Source: Chelativorans salis (GTDB lineage: Bacteria; Pseudomonadota; Alphaproteobacteria; Rhizobiales; Rhizobiaceae). Taken from it: a DNA stretch of 64,000 nucleotides. A program made the translations under genes and the position numbers. The notes under the pieces were generated by a model. It was not told the DNA's origin, searched no databases, and saw nothing but the letters and a program-made list of their open reading frames with translations. The first letter of the stretch is position 1. Every line of letters begins with the position of its first letter. Below are positions 37,060-44,739 of the stretch, in pieces. The DNA is taken from the NCBI RefSeq assembly GCF_025336525.1, contig NZ_JAOCZP010000001.1:372001-436000 (forward strand). Direction: 5' to 3'.

Positions 37060-38004
37060 TCAGTTCATGCTCGTGAACTTTTCCATGTTCTCGGGCGTGA
37101 CGAGCTGGAAGGGAATATACACCTTCTGGTCGACCTCTTCGCCGCGCACGAGCTTCAGCGCCGTGTCGACCGCGCCCTTGCCCTGGCCCGCCGCATCCTG
37201 GAACACGGTCACGTCGAGATCGCCGGCGGCCATGGCGGCCAGCGCATCCTGGGTGGCGTCGACACCGCCGACCAGCATCTCGTCCATGGAAATGCCGGCA
37301 GCCTTCATGGACTGGATGGCGCCGATAGCCATCTCGTCATTGTTGGAGACAAGCGCGTCGAACTCGAGACCCGCCGAGAGCCAGTTGGTCATCAGGTCGG
37401 CGGCCTCGGTGCGATTCCAATTGGCCGTCTGCTCCTCGACGATCTCCATGAAAGAGCATTCGTCCGTGGCGATCACGTCATGGATGTCCTGGGTGCGCTG
37501 ACGGGCGGCCTGGTTGGACAGCTCACCCATCATGACGACGATCTTGGCGCCGTCGCCCTTGCCCTGCTCCTTAAGGAGACGGCAGATCTCCTGCGTCTCC
37601 AAGGTGCCGGACTCACGCTCATCGGAAGCCACAAAGGCCTGGTTCTCGGGTAGCTCATCAACATTCACCGGCTCGCGGTTGACATAGACCAGCGGTACGC
37701 CGGCATCCGCAGCCGCCTTGGTCATGGCGACCGTGGCGTCGGTGTCGACCGGGTTTACGATCACCGCGTCGACGCCGGAGGCGATGAAGTTCTGGATCTG
37801 GTTGAGCTGCTTGCCGACGTCGTTCTGCGCGTCTTCGACCTGCAGTTCAACGTCGTCCATCTCGTCGGCGTAGTCCTGCATGCCGTTGCGTAGCACGGTA
37901 AGGAAGTTGTCGTCGAACAGCGCCATGGAGACACCGATCGTTTCGGCAAAGGCCGACGTCGTCATCAGCGCCGAAACGGCAGCGCCCAACAAAAGCTTTT
38001 TCAT
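37060..38004 (-). CDS. Sugar-binding protein of ABC transporter (RbsB/MocB type)
   Basis: A 314-residue periplasmic protein. MKKLLLGAAVSALMTTSAFA is a typical signal peptide. The mature protein starts ETIGVSMALFDDNFLTVLRN, with FIASGVDAVIVNPVDTDATV and EFDALVSNNDEMAIGAIQSM, the standard blocks of the ribose/galactose binding family (Peripla_BP_4). The ATG at 38002-38004 has GGAGGAG upstream. Among relatives is the rhizopine-binding MocB. The position beside an IolI-like isomerase and a LacI regulator, opposite the moc-like operon, suggests an inositol-type ligand. Confidence 0.92.
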   Translation of the reverse strand: MKKLLLGAAVSALMTTSAFAETIGVSMALFDDNFLTVLRNGMQDYADEMDDVELQVEDAQNDVGKQLNQIQNFIASGVDAVIVNPVDTDATVAMTKAAADAGVPLVYVNREPVNVDELPENQAFVASDERESGTLETQEICRLLKEQGKGDGAKIVVMMGELSNQAARQRTQDIHDVIATDECSFMEIVEEQTANWNRTEAADLMTNWLSAGLEFDALVSNNDEMAIGAIQSMKAAGISMDEMLVGGVDATQDALAAMAAGDLDVTVFQDAAGQGKGAVDTALKLVRGEEVDQKVYIPFQLVTPENMEKFTSMN

Positions 38005-38234
38005 CAGATTGCTCCTCCACACGATGGGTGTCCGGTAGCACCCCCTGTTTGGCCGGAATCCCCTTAGCGGGAATCTTTGCGAGAATTTCCAGTGGCTTGC
38101 ACACCGGGAGCGCGGCGCATTCCGCGCCTCCTCCCTCCTGGAAATAGAACATCACCACCGTTCTACCATCGATATAAAATATTTATTCCATTTTCTGCCG
38201 CCACGTCAAGGCGTATTCCGTTTTCTCGTTCGTT

Positions 38235-39068
38235 TCATGCCGCCCGGCGGCGCGATTGCGCCGTGATATGATCCATGCTGCTGGCGAGCGCGACGCGGAG
38301 ATCGGGCAACCTGTGGACGGCCTCCGAGAACGGCTCGAATGACAGCGGCCCCTCATAGCCGGCGGCGAGAAGTGCTGCGATCTGGCCGGTATTGTCGAGC
38401 CGGTCGTGCTCGTCGACGAGAACGCGATGGCCGTCGCGCATTTCGGCGGTGGCGATGGCGCCGTCGGTGACGCCGGAGATATGCATAAGGCCGGTATGGG
38501 CGGCAAAAAGCGCCCTTTCGCCGGCCAGATGATGATGGAACGTATCATGGACGATGCGGAAGGTGTCGCCGGCGCCAAGGGCGTCGATCGCCTCCACCGC
38601 CTCGGATTTGTAGCGTAGCGAGGAGGTCTCGAAGCCGAGCGGCTCCACGAGGCCGGCAATCCCGTTCTCGGCCAGAATCGGCCGCAGCGCCTTCAGCGCA
38701 ATGCGCAGGTTCGCCTGGCGCTCGCCATTCGCCCGGCCCGTGCCGTCGTTGGCGGGCACCAGCACCAGGGCCTCCGCCCCGCACGCCTTCGCATAGGCGA
38801 TAAGCGCGCGCGCCTCTTCCTCGCGCGCCTCGTCCCAGGCGTTGAAGCGCTGCAGCGCGTTGATGGAAAGGATGCGCAAGCCGCGCGCGGCGGCGGCCTG
38901 GGCGACCGCCGCCGGCTCCGTGCCGTCGGCAATGGCGGTGCCGGCGATGTCGTTGCGGATTTCGACGCCGGTTGCGCCGAGCCTCCTGGCCAGGACGAAG
39001 AAGTCGGGAATGGAAAGACCTGGTGCGCACATGTGATTGAGCGCGAAAGCAGGGATGTCTGACGTCAT
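38235..39068 (-). CDS. TIM-barrel sugar isomerase, IolI-like
   Basis: A 277-residue AP-endonuclease-2-fold protein. It begins MTSDIPAFALNHMCAPGLSI and continues with GATGVEIRNDI, LRILSINALQRFNAWDEARE and FRIVHDTFHHHLAGE. These parallel the metal and substrate residues of inosose isomerase IolI of Bacillus, which interconverts 2-keto-myo- and 1-keto-D-chiro-inositol. Such an activity would let chiro-inositol enter the iol route. GAGGAT precedes the ATG; the longer frame adds 12 residues. It is encoded between the LacI regulator and the ABC binding protein. The isomerase role is an inference from modest similarity. Confidence 0.72.
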   Translation of the reverse strand: MTSDIPAFALNHMCAPGLSIPDFFVLARRLGATGVEIRNDIAGTAIADGTEPAAVAQAAAARGLRILSINALQRFNAWDEAREEEARALIAYAKACGAEALVLVPANDGTGRANGERQANLRIALKALRPILAENGIAGLVEPLGFETSSLRYKSEAVEAIDALGAGDTFRIVHDTFHHHLAGERALFAAHTGLMHISGVTDGAIATAEMRDGHRVLVDEHDRLDNTGQIAALLAAGYEGPLSFEPFSEAVHRLPDLRVALASSMDHITAQSRRRAA

Positions 39069-39176
39069 GATGGAATCCTCCTTGGCGGGCCGAACGGCGG
39101 CCACCGCCTGTGGGCATGAGGATGATCAGCGGACCGCGAGCGGTCAACGCAATCCTGCGAGTAAATCCATCATTTG

Positions 39177-39203
39177 TGATAGATTCTTATCGGAATCCTA
39201 TCA
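39177..39203. promoter_or_regulatory. Inverted repeat, candidate LacI-type operator
   Basis: TGATAG-ATTC at the left and GAAT-C-CTATCA at the right form a near-perfect inverted repeat over 27 bases. It lies between the stop of the LacI gene and the start of the isomerase gene, about 110 bases upstream of the latter. The words TGATA/TATCA recur in the LacI-desaturase intergenic region (TGATAATGATCTATCA, 40254-40269), so both may bind the same regulator. Confidence 0.45.
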
Positions 39204-39210
39204 TCAAGCA

Positions 39211-40242
39211 TCACAAACTTTCCGGTACATGCAGCGCCGGCGTCAGGAATAGCTGGCCCGGCGTCTCCGACGGGCCGTCGCGCACCGCGCTTGCCATGTG
39301 GTCCAGCAGCGTGCGGCAGAGAGTGGGGAGCGGCGTGGCGATGGCGGCGACGATCAGATGTTCCTGAAGGGCGGCGGCCGAATCCTGCGTCAGCTCGTTG
39401 ACGACGACCGAGGGCAGCGGATCGGGCGGCTCATCGCGGAGTGCCGCGATCGCGCCCTCCATGCCGCCGCCGGCGACATAGAAGCCGACGATGTCGGGGT
39501 ATCGGTCGAGCAGGTTCAGCGTTGCTTCGTATGTGACCTGCCGGGTCTCCAGATTGACCAGCGTCTCCAGGATCTCGAACTGTGGCGCAAATTCGCGGAA
39601 GTAGCTGCGGAAGCCGGTTTCGCGCAGCTCGTGCCCGTGCCAGCGGTGGCTGCCGACGAAAACCGCCACCTTGCCGACTTTCGGCGCCGTACGCGAGATA
39701 AGCCAAGCGGCCGTGCGCCCGACCTTCAGATTGTTCAAGCCCACATAGCTTTCACGCACCCCTTGGGCGAAGTCGGACAGCAGCGAGAAGACAGGCTTGC
39801 CGCTGGCTTTCAATGCACTCACGGCCTGCGTCACGGTGTGATGATCGAGACTGGTGGCGGCGACAGCCTGCGCGCGCTGACCGAGCGCCTCCAGCCGCTC
39901 AGCCACCTCCACCGGCGTCTGGCTTTTCACATACTCGACATGCGCGTTGACACGAACGCCCGTGGTTGCCCCGGCCGCCTCCTGCAGAGCCTTTCCGAAG
40001 GCCTGGTAGAAGGGCTGCGCCTCCTTCTGCAGGAGGAAGGCGAAGTCCATCTTCGGCAGGTCGGCGGTGATGCGCTGGTGGATGAGTGCGGCGGCGTGAT
40101 AGCCGATTTCGCTTGCCGCCTCGTAGACCCGGCGCGCCGTCTCCTCGCGGACGCGGTGGCGGCCATTCAAGACCCGATCGACGGTGGCGACGCTGACACC
40201 GGCCTCTCTTGCCAGATCGGCGATGGTCGGACGGCGGCCCAT
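39211..40242 (-). CDS. LacI-family transcriptional regulator
   Basis: A 343-residue regulator. RPTIADLAREAGVSVATVDR then VLNGRHRVREETARRVYEAA is the LacI HTH and hinge. The periplasmic-binding-like ligand domain has EYVKSQTPVEVAERLEALGQ and PDIVGFYVAGGGMEGAIAAL. AAGGGGG precedes the ATG. It is divergent from the MocD-like gene and upstream of the isomerase and ABC importer on its own strand, so it is well placed to control both sides in response to an inositol or rhizopine-type compound. Confidence 0.92.
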   Translation of the reverse strand: MGRRPTIADLAREAGVSVATVDRVLNGRHRVREETARRVYEAASEIGYHAAALIHQRITADLPKMDFAFLLQKEAQPFYQAFGKALQEAAGATTGVRVNAHVEYVKSQTPVEVAERLEALGQRAQAVAATSLDHHTVTQAVSALKASGKPVFSLLSDFAQGVRESYVGLNNLKVGRTAAWLISRTAPKVGKVAVFVGSHRWHGHELRETGFRSYFREFAPQFEILETLVNLETRQVTYEATLNLLDRYPDIVGFYVAGGGMEGAIAALRDEPPDPLPSVVVNELTQDSAAALQEHLIVAAIATPLPTLCRTLLDHMASAVRDGPSETPGQLFLTPALHVPESL

Positions 40243-40253
40243 CGAACCCCCTT

Positions 40254-40269
40254 TGATAATGATCTATCA
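40254..40269. promoter_or_regulatory. Palindromic site between the LacI gene and the moc-like operon
   Basis: TGATAATGATCTATCA has TGATA/TATCA ends and lies 12 bases upstream of the LacI ATG and about 110 upstream of the desaturase-like gene. A perfect 10-base palindrome, AATCATGATT, follows nearby (about 40278-40287), and a TGATAG lies beyond it. These are candidate operators for the divergent promoters; the exact site is not settled. Confidence 0.4.
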
Positions 40270-40377
40270 GGAAATCTAATCATGATTTGATGGAAAATGA
40301 TAGAAAAAATTGCATTCGGCTTGAGGACTCTCACGCCTATGCGTAGCATCAAGGTCATCGGAGGAGGTGCTAGAGAG

Positions 40378-41454
40378 ATGGCCAAACGCGATTACAGCCT
40401 TACCGGACCGAACGCCAGCCGCGCCGTCGAAACCGGCCTCGCCTCGGCAGAGTGGTATCACACGGACGTGTCCCGCAAGGAGATGAAGGCGCTGATGAAG
40501 CGCAGCGACGGGCCGGCCATCCGCGACACCATCATCTGGCTCGGCGCCACGGTTCTGTTCGCCGTCGCGGCCATCTGGCTGTGGCCGTCCCTCTGGTCGA
40601 TCCCCTTCTTCCTCGCCTATGGCGTGCTCTACGGCTCGGCCGGCGATTCACGCTGGCACGAATGCGGCCACGGCACTGCCTTCAAGACGCGCTGGATGAA
40701 CGACGCGGTCTACCAGATCGCCTCGTTCACCATGATGCGCAATCCGGTGACCTGGCGCTGGAGCCATGCGCGCCACCACACCGACACGATCATCGTCGGC
40801 AGGGATCCGGAGATCGTCGCCATGCGGCCGCCGGACCTCCTGCGCCTGGCGCTCAACTTCTTCGGCATTCTCGACGTCTGGCATGCCGTGGTCGACATGG
40901 TGCGCAATGCGGCCGGTGTCATCAGCGCCGAGGAGAAGACATTTGTCCCGGAACAGGAGCAGCCGAAGGCAATCCGCATCGCCCGCATCTGGGTGGCGAT
41001 CTACGCCGCCACGGCGGCGGCCGCGGTCTATACCGGCTCAATCCTCCCCTTCCTCATCATCGGCGGCCCGCGGCTGTACGGCGCCTGGCACCATGTGATG
41101 ACGGGACTTCTGCAGCACGGCGGGCTCGCGGAGGACGTGACCGACCACCGGCTCAACAGCCGCACGGTCTACATGAACCCGGTCAGCCGCTTCATCTACT
41201 GGAACATGAACTACCACGTGGAGCACCACATGTTTCCCATGGTGCCCTACCACACGCTGCCGAAGCTGCACGAAATGATCAAGCACGACCTGCCGGCGCC
41301 GAACACGTCGATCCTTGACGGCTACCGCGAGATGCTTCCCGCGTTCCTGCGGCAGCTACGCTACGAGGACTACTTCATCAAGCGCGAGTTGCCGCCGACG
41401 GCGAAGCCATACCGGGCCGAGTTCCACGACGTGGCACCGCAGGCGGCGGAATAA
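40378..41454 (+). CDS. MocD-like di-iron oxygenase (fatty acid desaturase superfamily)
   Basis: A 358-residue membrane-bound di-iron enzyme. The three histidine boxes are present: DSRWHECGHGTAF (HxxxH), WSHARHHTDT (HxxHH) and YHVEHHMFPMV (HxxHH). Hydrophobic helices lie between them. GGAGGAGG at 40360-40367 precedes the ATG; the longer frame adds 27 residues. It heads an operon with a Rieske ferredoxin and a flavin reductase, exactly the mocDEF set that in Rhizobium leguminosarum removes the O-methyl group of 3-O-methyl-scyllo-inosamine. I infer an oxidative demethylase. A true fatty-acid desaturase is less likely given the electron-transfer partners and the neighbouring inositol genes. Confidence 0.85.
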   Translation: MAKRDYSLTGPNASRAVETGLASAEWYHTDVSRKEMKALMKRSDGPAIRDTIIWLGATVLFAVAAIWLWPSLWSIPFFLAYGVLYGSAGDSRWHECGHGTAFKTRWMNDAVYQIASFTMMRNPVTWRWSHARHHTDTIIVGRDPEIVAMRPPDLLRLALNFFGILDVWHAVVDMVRNAAGVISAEEKTFVPEQEQPKAIRIARIWVAIYAATAAAAVYTGSILPFLIIGGPRLYGAWHHVMTGLLQHGGLAEDVTDHRLNSRTVYMNPVSRFIYWNMNYHVEHHMFPMVPYHTLPKLHEMIKHDLPAPNTSILDGYREMLPAFLRQLRYEDYFIKRELPPTAKPYRAEFHDVAPQAAE

Positions 41455-41476
41455 CAAGCAACCAAGGAGGCAAGAC

Positions 41477-41791
41477 ATGTCCGAATGGGTGGACGCGTGC
41501 GCCGTCGACGATGTGGAGGAAGAGGACCTGATCCGCTTCGACTATGACGGGAAGACCTTCGCCATCTATCGCAGCCCGGACGACGACTTCTTCGCCACGG
41601 ACGGGATCTGCACACACGAGCATGCGTTTCTCGCCGACGGGCTGGTGATGGACTACATCATCGAGTGCCCGAAGCATAACGGCCGCTTCGACTACCGTAC
41701 CGGCGAAGCCAAGGGCGCTCCCGTCTGCGTTGACCTGAAGACTTATCCCGTCAAGGTAGAGGACGGCCGCGTCTTCATCGACGTGGCGTGA
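41477..41791 (+). CDS. MocE-family Rieske [2Fe-2S] ferredoxin
   Basis: A 104-residue soluble ferredoxin. The cluster ligands are in GICTHEHAFLADG (C-x-H) and IIECPKHNGRFDYRTG (C-x-x-H), 17 residues apart, as in Rieske oxygenase ferredoxins. AAGGAGG lies 7 bases before the ATG, which is 22 bases after the MocD-like stop. It should carry electrons from the MocF-like reductase to the MocD-like oxygenase. The start differs from the longest frame, which overlaps the oxygenase gene. Confidence 0.93.
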   Translation: MSEWVDACAVDDVEEEDLIRFDYDGKTFAIYRSPDDDFFATDGICTHEHAFLADGLVMDYIIECPKHNGRFDYRTGEAKGAPVCVDLKTYPVKVEDGRVFIDVA

Positions 41792-41796
41792 GCGCC

Positions 41797-42990
41797 ATGG
41801 GCGACATTCTCATCATCGGTGCAGGCGAATGTGGCGTGCGCGCCGCCTTCGCGCTGCGCGAGGCGGGGCACGAGGGCGGCATCACGCTGATCGGCGCGGA
41901 GCCGCACCTGCCATACGAGCGCCCGCCTCTTTCCAAGACCGCGCCGACGGCGCCGAAGGTCATCGCCGAGGAGGCGCGCTATGCGGAGGCCGAGATCGCG
42001 CTGGTGCGCGGCAGCCGTGTGGCAAGCATCGATCGCGCGGAAAGGCGCGTGCGGCTTTCTGACGGCAGCGCCCTTCCCTACGACAAGCTCCTTCTCGCCA
42101 CCGGTGCGCGGGCACGCCGTTTTCCCGGCATGGAAGCGGCGTTAACACTCCGCAGCCTTGATGACGCGCGCAGTATCCTCGACGCGCTCGGCCCCGGCCT
42201 TAAGCTCGCCATCATCGGCGGCGGCTTCATTGGACTTGAGCTTGCCGCCACCGCGCGGAAGCTGGGCGCCGAGGTCACCGTGGTCGAAGCGGCCGAGCGG
42301 CTGATGGCGCGCATCGTGCCGGCGGAGATCGCGGAAGCGGTGGCCGGGCGCCACCGGACAGAGGATGTCGAACTGATCCTTGGAACGGGGGTGGCCGAGG
42401 TGCGGGAAAACAGCATCACCCTTGCCGATGGGCGCGTGATCGAGGCCGATATGGTGGTGGCCGGCGTCGGTGCGGAGCCGGAGACGCGGCTGGCCGCGGA
42501 GGCCGGGCTCGAGATTGCCAACGGCATCGTCGTCGATGGTCGGCTCGCCACCAGCGATCCTCACATCTTCGCCGCCGGCGACTGCTGCTCCTTCCCCCTC
42601 AATAGTGCGCGCGTGCGGCTGGAAAGCTGGCGCTGTGCGCAGGACCAGGGAGCGCATGCGGCCCGCGCCATGCTAGGCTGCGAGGACGCCTATGCCCGCG
42701 TGCCCTGGTTCTGGTCCGATCAGTACGATCTCACTTTGCAGGTGGCGGGCTTGCCCGACCCATCGCTCGGCCATGTCCGCCGCGATCTCGGCGACGGCGC
42801 CTTCATCCTATTCCAGCAAGACGACACCGGACGCCTCGTCTTTGCGAGCGGAGTGGGGAGCGGCAATGCCGTCGCCAAGGATATCAGGCTCGCTGAGATG
42901 ATCATAGAAAAAGGCATCAGGCCGGACCCGGCGCAGTTGAAGGATCCGGCGGTCAATTTAAAAACGGTTTTGAAGGGGGTGCCGGCATGA
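41797..42990 (+). CDS. MocF-like FAD-dependent ferredoxin reductase
   Basis: A 397-residue flavoprotein of the Rieske-reductase class. FAD site: GDILIIGAGECGVRAAFALR and LPYERPPLSK. NAD(P)H site: LAIIGGGFIGLELAATARKL. Second FAD site: HIFAAGDCCSFPL. The C-terminal reductase domain begins near WFWSDQYDLTLQVAGLPDPS. A GTG three codons upstream (41788) overlapping the ferredoxin stop is an alternative start. It passes electrons from NAD(P)H to the MocE-like ferredoxin. Its stop overlaps the ATG of the next gene (ATGA). Confidence 0.93.
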   Translation: MGDILIIGAGECGVRAAFALREAGHEGGITLIGAEPHLPYERPPLSKTAPTAPKVIAEEARYAEAEIALVRGSRVASIDRAERRVRLSDGSALPYDKLLLATGARARRFPGMEAALTLRSLDDARSILDALGPGLKLAIIGGGFIGLELAATARKLGAEVTVVEAAERLMARIVPAEIAEAVAGRHRTEDVELILGTGVAEVRENSITLADGRVIEADMVVAGVGAEPETRLAAEAGLEIANGIVVDGRLATSDPHIFAAGDCCSFPLNSARVRLESWRCAQDQGAHAARAMLGCEDAYARVPWFWSDQYDLTLQVAGLPDPSLGHVRRDLGDGAFILFQQDDTGRLVFASGVGSGNAVAKDIRLAEMIIEKGIRPDPAQLKDPAVNLKTVLKGVPA

Positions 42991-43790
42991 AGAGGCCCAA
43001 CAGGAAGACCATTGCGGACCTGCGCGCGCTGCGCGGCCGGCGCCAGCTTGCCATGCTGCGCGTGGAAACGTTGGAAGAGGCCGAGGCGGCGGAGCGGGCG
43101 GAGATCGACATGGTGTCGGTACCGCCCTCCATGATGCTCGACCCCGCCTTCCGGGAGGTCGCGCCCACCGTCTTCGCCGTCCCCGGCGACAACTTCTTCG
43201 AGATCGGTACGACCGACGATTTCATCCGCTGGGCTTTCCGCCTCTATAAGGCGGGGGCGGACGCCGTCTACTGCTCGGCCGGCACGGAGACCGTCCGCCG
43301 GCTCGCCGAGGAGGGTATTCCCGTTTGCGGCCATGTCGGCCTCATCCCCTCCAAGGCCACCTGGACCGGCGGCTTCAAGGCCGTCGGCAAGACGTTTGAG
43401 ACGGCGCAACTCGTCTGGAGCCAGGTCAAGGCGCTGGAGGAAGCCGGGGCGTTTGCGGCGGAGATCGAGGTAGTGCCGGAGGCGATCGCCAGCGAGATTT
43501 CCAAGCGCACCTCTCTCTTCATGATCTCCATGGGCGCCGGCGCCGGCTGCGATGCGCAGTATCTCTTCTCCGATGACGTGCTGGGCGCCAACACAAGCCA
43601 TGTGCCGCGCCACGCCAAGACCTACCGCAACTTCGCCGCCGAATACGCCCGCCTGCAGGCGGAGCGCATCGGCGCCTATCGCGAATTCGCCGACGACGTG
43701 CGCTCAGGCGCCTACCCGCAGGCCGGGCACAAGGTGGAGGCGGACGGGGAAACAGTCTCCCGCTTCCGTGATTGGCTGGAGGCGCAATAG
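42987..43790 (+). CDS. PanB-like protein (ketopantoate hydroxymethyltransferase superfamily, altered active site)
   Basis: A 267-residue TIM-barrel protein. EEGIPVCGHVGLIPSKATWT with GGFKAVGKT and FSDDVLGANTSHVPRHAKTY match PanB in order. The catalytic glutamate aligns (EIEVVPEAIA with PanB LECVP). However, the metal-ligand GDS motif is replaced by SVPPSMM, the second Asp region by FAVPGDN, and the keto-acid-binding Lys (PanB VKIEGG) by VYCSAG. It is therefore unlikely to make ketopantoate. PanB transfers a hydroxymethyl from methylene-tetrahydrofolate, so in an operon with a demethylase and PurU a folate C1-handling role is attractive. GAAGGGGG precedes the ATG. Confidence 0.75.
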   Translation: MKRPNRKTIADLRALRGRRQLAMLRVETLEEAEAAERAEIDMVSVPPSMMLDPAFREVAPTVFAVPGDNFFEIGTTDDFIRWAFRLYKAGADAVYCSAGTETVRRLAEEGIPVCGHVGLIPSKATWTGGFKAVGKTFETAQLVWSQVKALEEAGAFAAEIEVVPEAIASEISKRTSLFMISMGAGAGCDAQYLFSDDVLGANTSHVPRHAKTYRNFAAEYARLQAERIGAYREFADDVRSGAYPQAGHKVEADGETVSRFRDWLEAQ

Positions 43791-43846
43791 GGGATAGATA
43801 CACCTGAACCCGCGCCTCGTCCTCCAGCACCTACCGAGACCAGCCC

Positions 43847-44707
43847 ATGAGCGAAAAGACCTTCGACATCAATCTCTCCTGCGAGGACCGGCCGGGCATT
43901 GTCTCCGCCGTCACCACCGAGCTTGCCGCGCTCGGCGCCAACATCGCCGAGTCGAACCAGTTTTGGGACCGGCAGACCAACCGCTTCTTCATGCGCATTT
44001 CGTTCACCACGCCCGACGGCGTGGAGCGCGACGCGATTGCCCGCGCGCTGGAGCCGGCCATCGCCCGCTTCGACATGAAGACAGCGCTCGCCAATCGCTC
44101 GCGGCGGCCGAAAATCATCATCATGATCTCGAAATTCGACCACGCGCTTCTCCACCTCCTCTACCAGATCCGCGTCGGCTGGCTCGACGCCGAGGTGGTC
44201 GCCATCGTCTCCAACCACGAGGATTCTCGACGGACGGCAGAGGCGGAGGACATCCCCTATCACCACTGGCCCGTGACCAGGGAGAACAAGGCCGAGCAGG
44301 AGGAGAGGCTGCTTGCGCTGGTAAAGGAGACGGGTGCCGACCTCGTTGTGCTAGCCCGCTATATGCAGGTGCTCTCCAATGAATTGTCGAATCGGCTCTT
44401 CGGCAAGATCATCAACATCCACCACTCCTTCCTGCCAAGCTTCAAGGGGGCAAAACCCTATCACCAGGCGCATGAGCGCGGGGTGAAGCTCATCGGCGCC
44501 ACGGCGCACTACGTGACGCCGGACCTCGACGAGGGGCCGATCATCGAGCAGGAGACGGAGCGGGTGACGCATGCCATGAGCGCGGAGGATTTCGTGGCGG
44601 CGGGGCGGGATATCGAAAGCCGCGTGCTGGCGCGGGCGGTGAAGCTGCACCTGGAAAGCCGGGTGATGCTCAACGGGCACAAGACGGTGGTGTTCGCGAA
44701 GGGGTAG
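43847..44707 (+). CDS. purU: Formyltetrahydrofolate deformylase
   Basis: A 286-residue enzyme releasing formate and tetrahydrofolate from 10-formyl-THF. An N-terminal ACT domain (INLSCEDRPGIVSAVTTELA, residues about 8-80) precedes the formyltransferase-type catalytic domain. The active-site Asn and His are in INIHHSFLPSFKGAKPYHQA, and the Asp is in THYVTPDLDEGPII-like AHYVTPDLDEGPIIEQE. The length is normal. It lies 56 bases after the PanB-like gene on the same strand. PurU homologues accompany demethylating systems in rhizobia, where they dispose of C1 units; the placement here supports that role. Confidence 0.95.
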   Translation: MSEKTFDINLSCEDRPGIVSAVTTELAALGANIAESNQFWDRQTNRFFMRISFTTPDGVERDAIARALEPAIARFDMKTALANRSRRPKIIIMISKFDHALLHLLYQIRVGWLDAEVVAIVSNHEDSRRTAEAEDIPYHHWPVTRENKAEQEERLLALVKETGADLVVLARYMQVLSNELSNRLFGKIINIHHSFLPSFKGAKPYHQAHERGVKLIGATAHYVTPDLDEGPIIEQETERVTHAMSAEDFVAAGRDIESRVLARAVKLHLESRVMLNGHKTVVFAKG

Positions 44708-44739
44708 AGGGGCAGTATGCTGCCGCCCCCAAACACTCC

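Noticed and set aside
40378-41454. Calling the MocD-like protein a lipid fatty-acid desaturase
   Set aside because: The histidine boxes allow it, but the dedicated Rieske ferredoxin and reductase genes and the inositol context favour a MocD-type oxygenase.
42987-43790. Annotating the gene as panB for pantothenate synthesis
   Set aside because: The metal-ligand and keto-acid-binding positions are substituted and no panC lies nearby.
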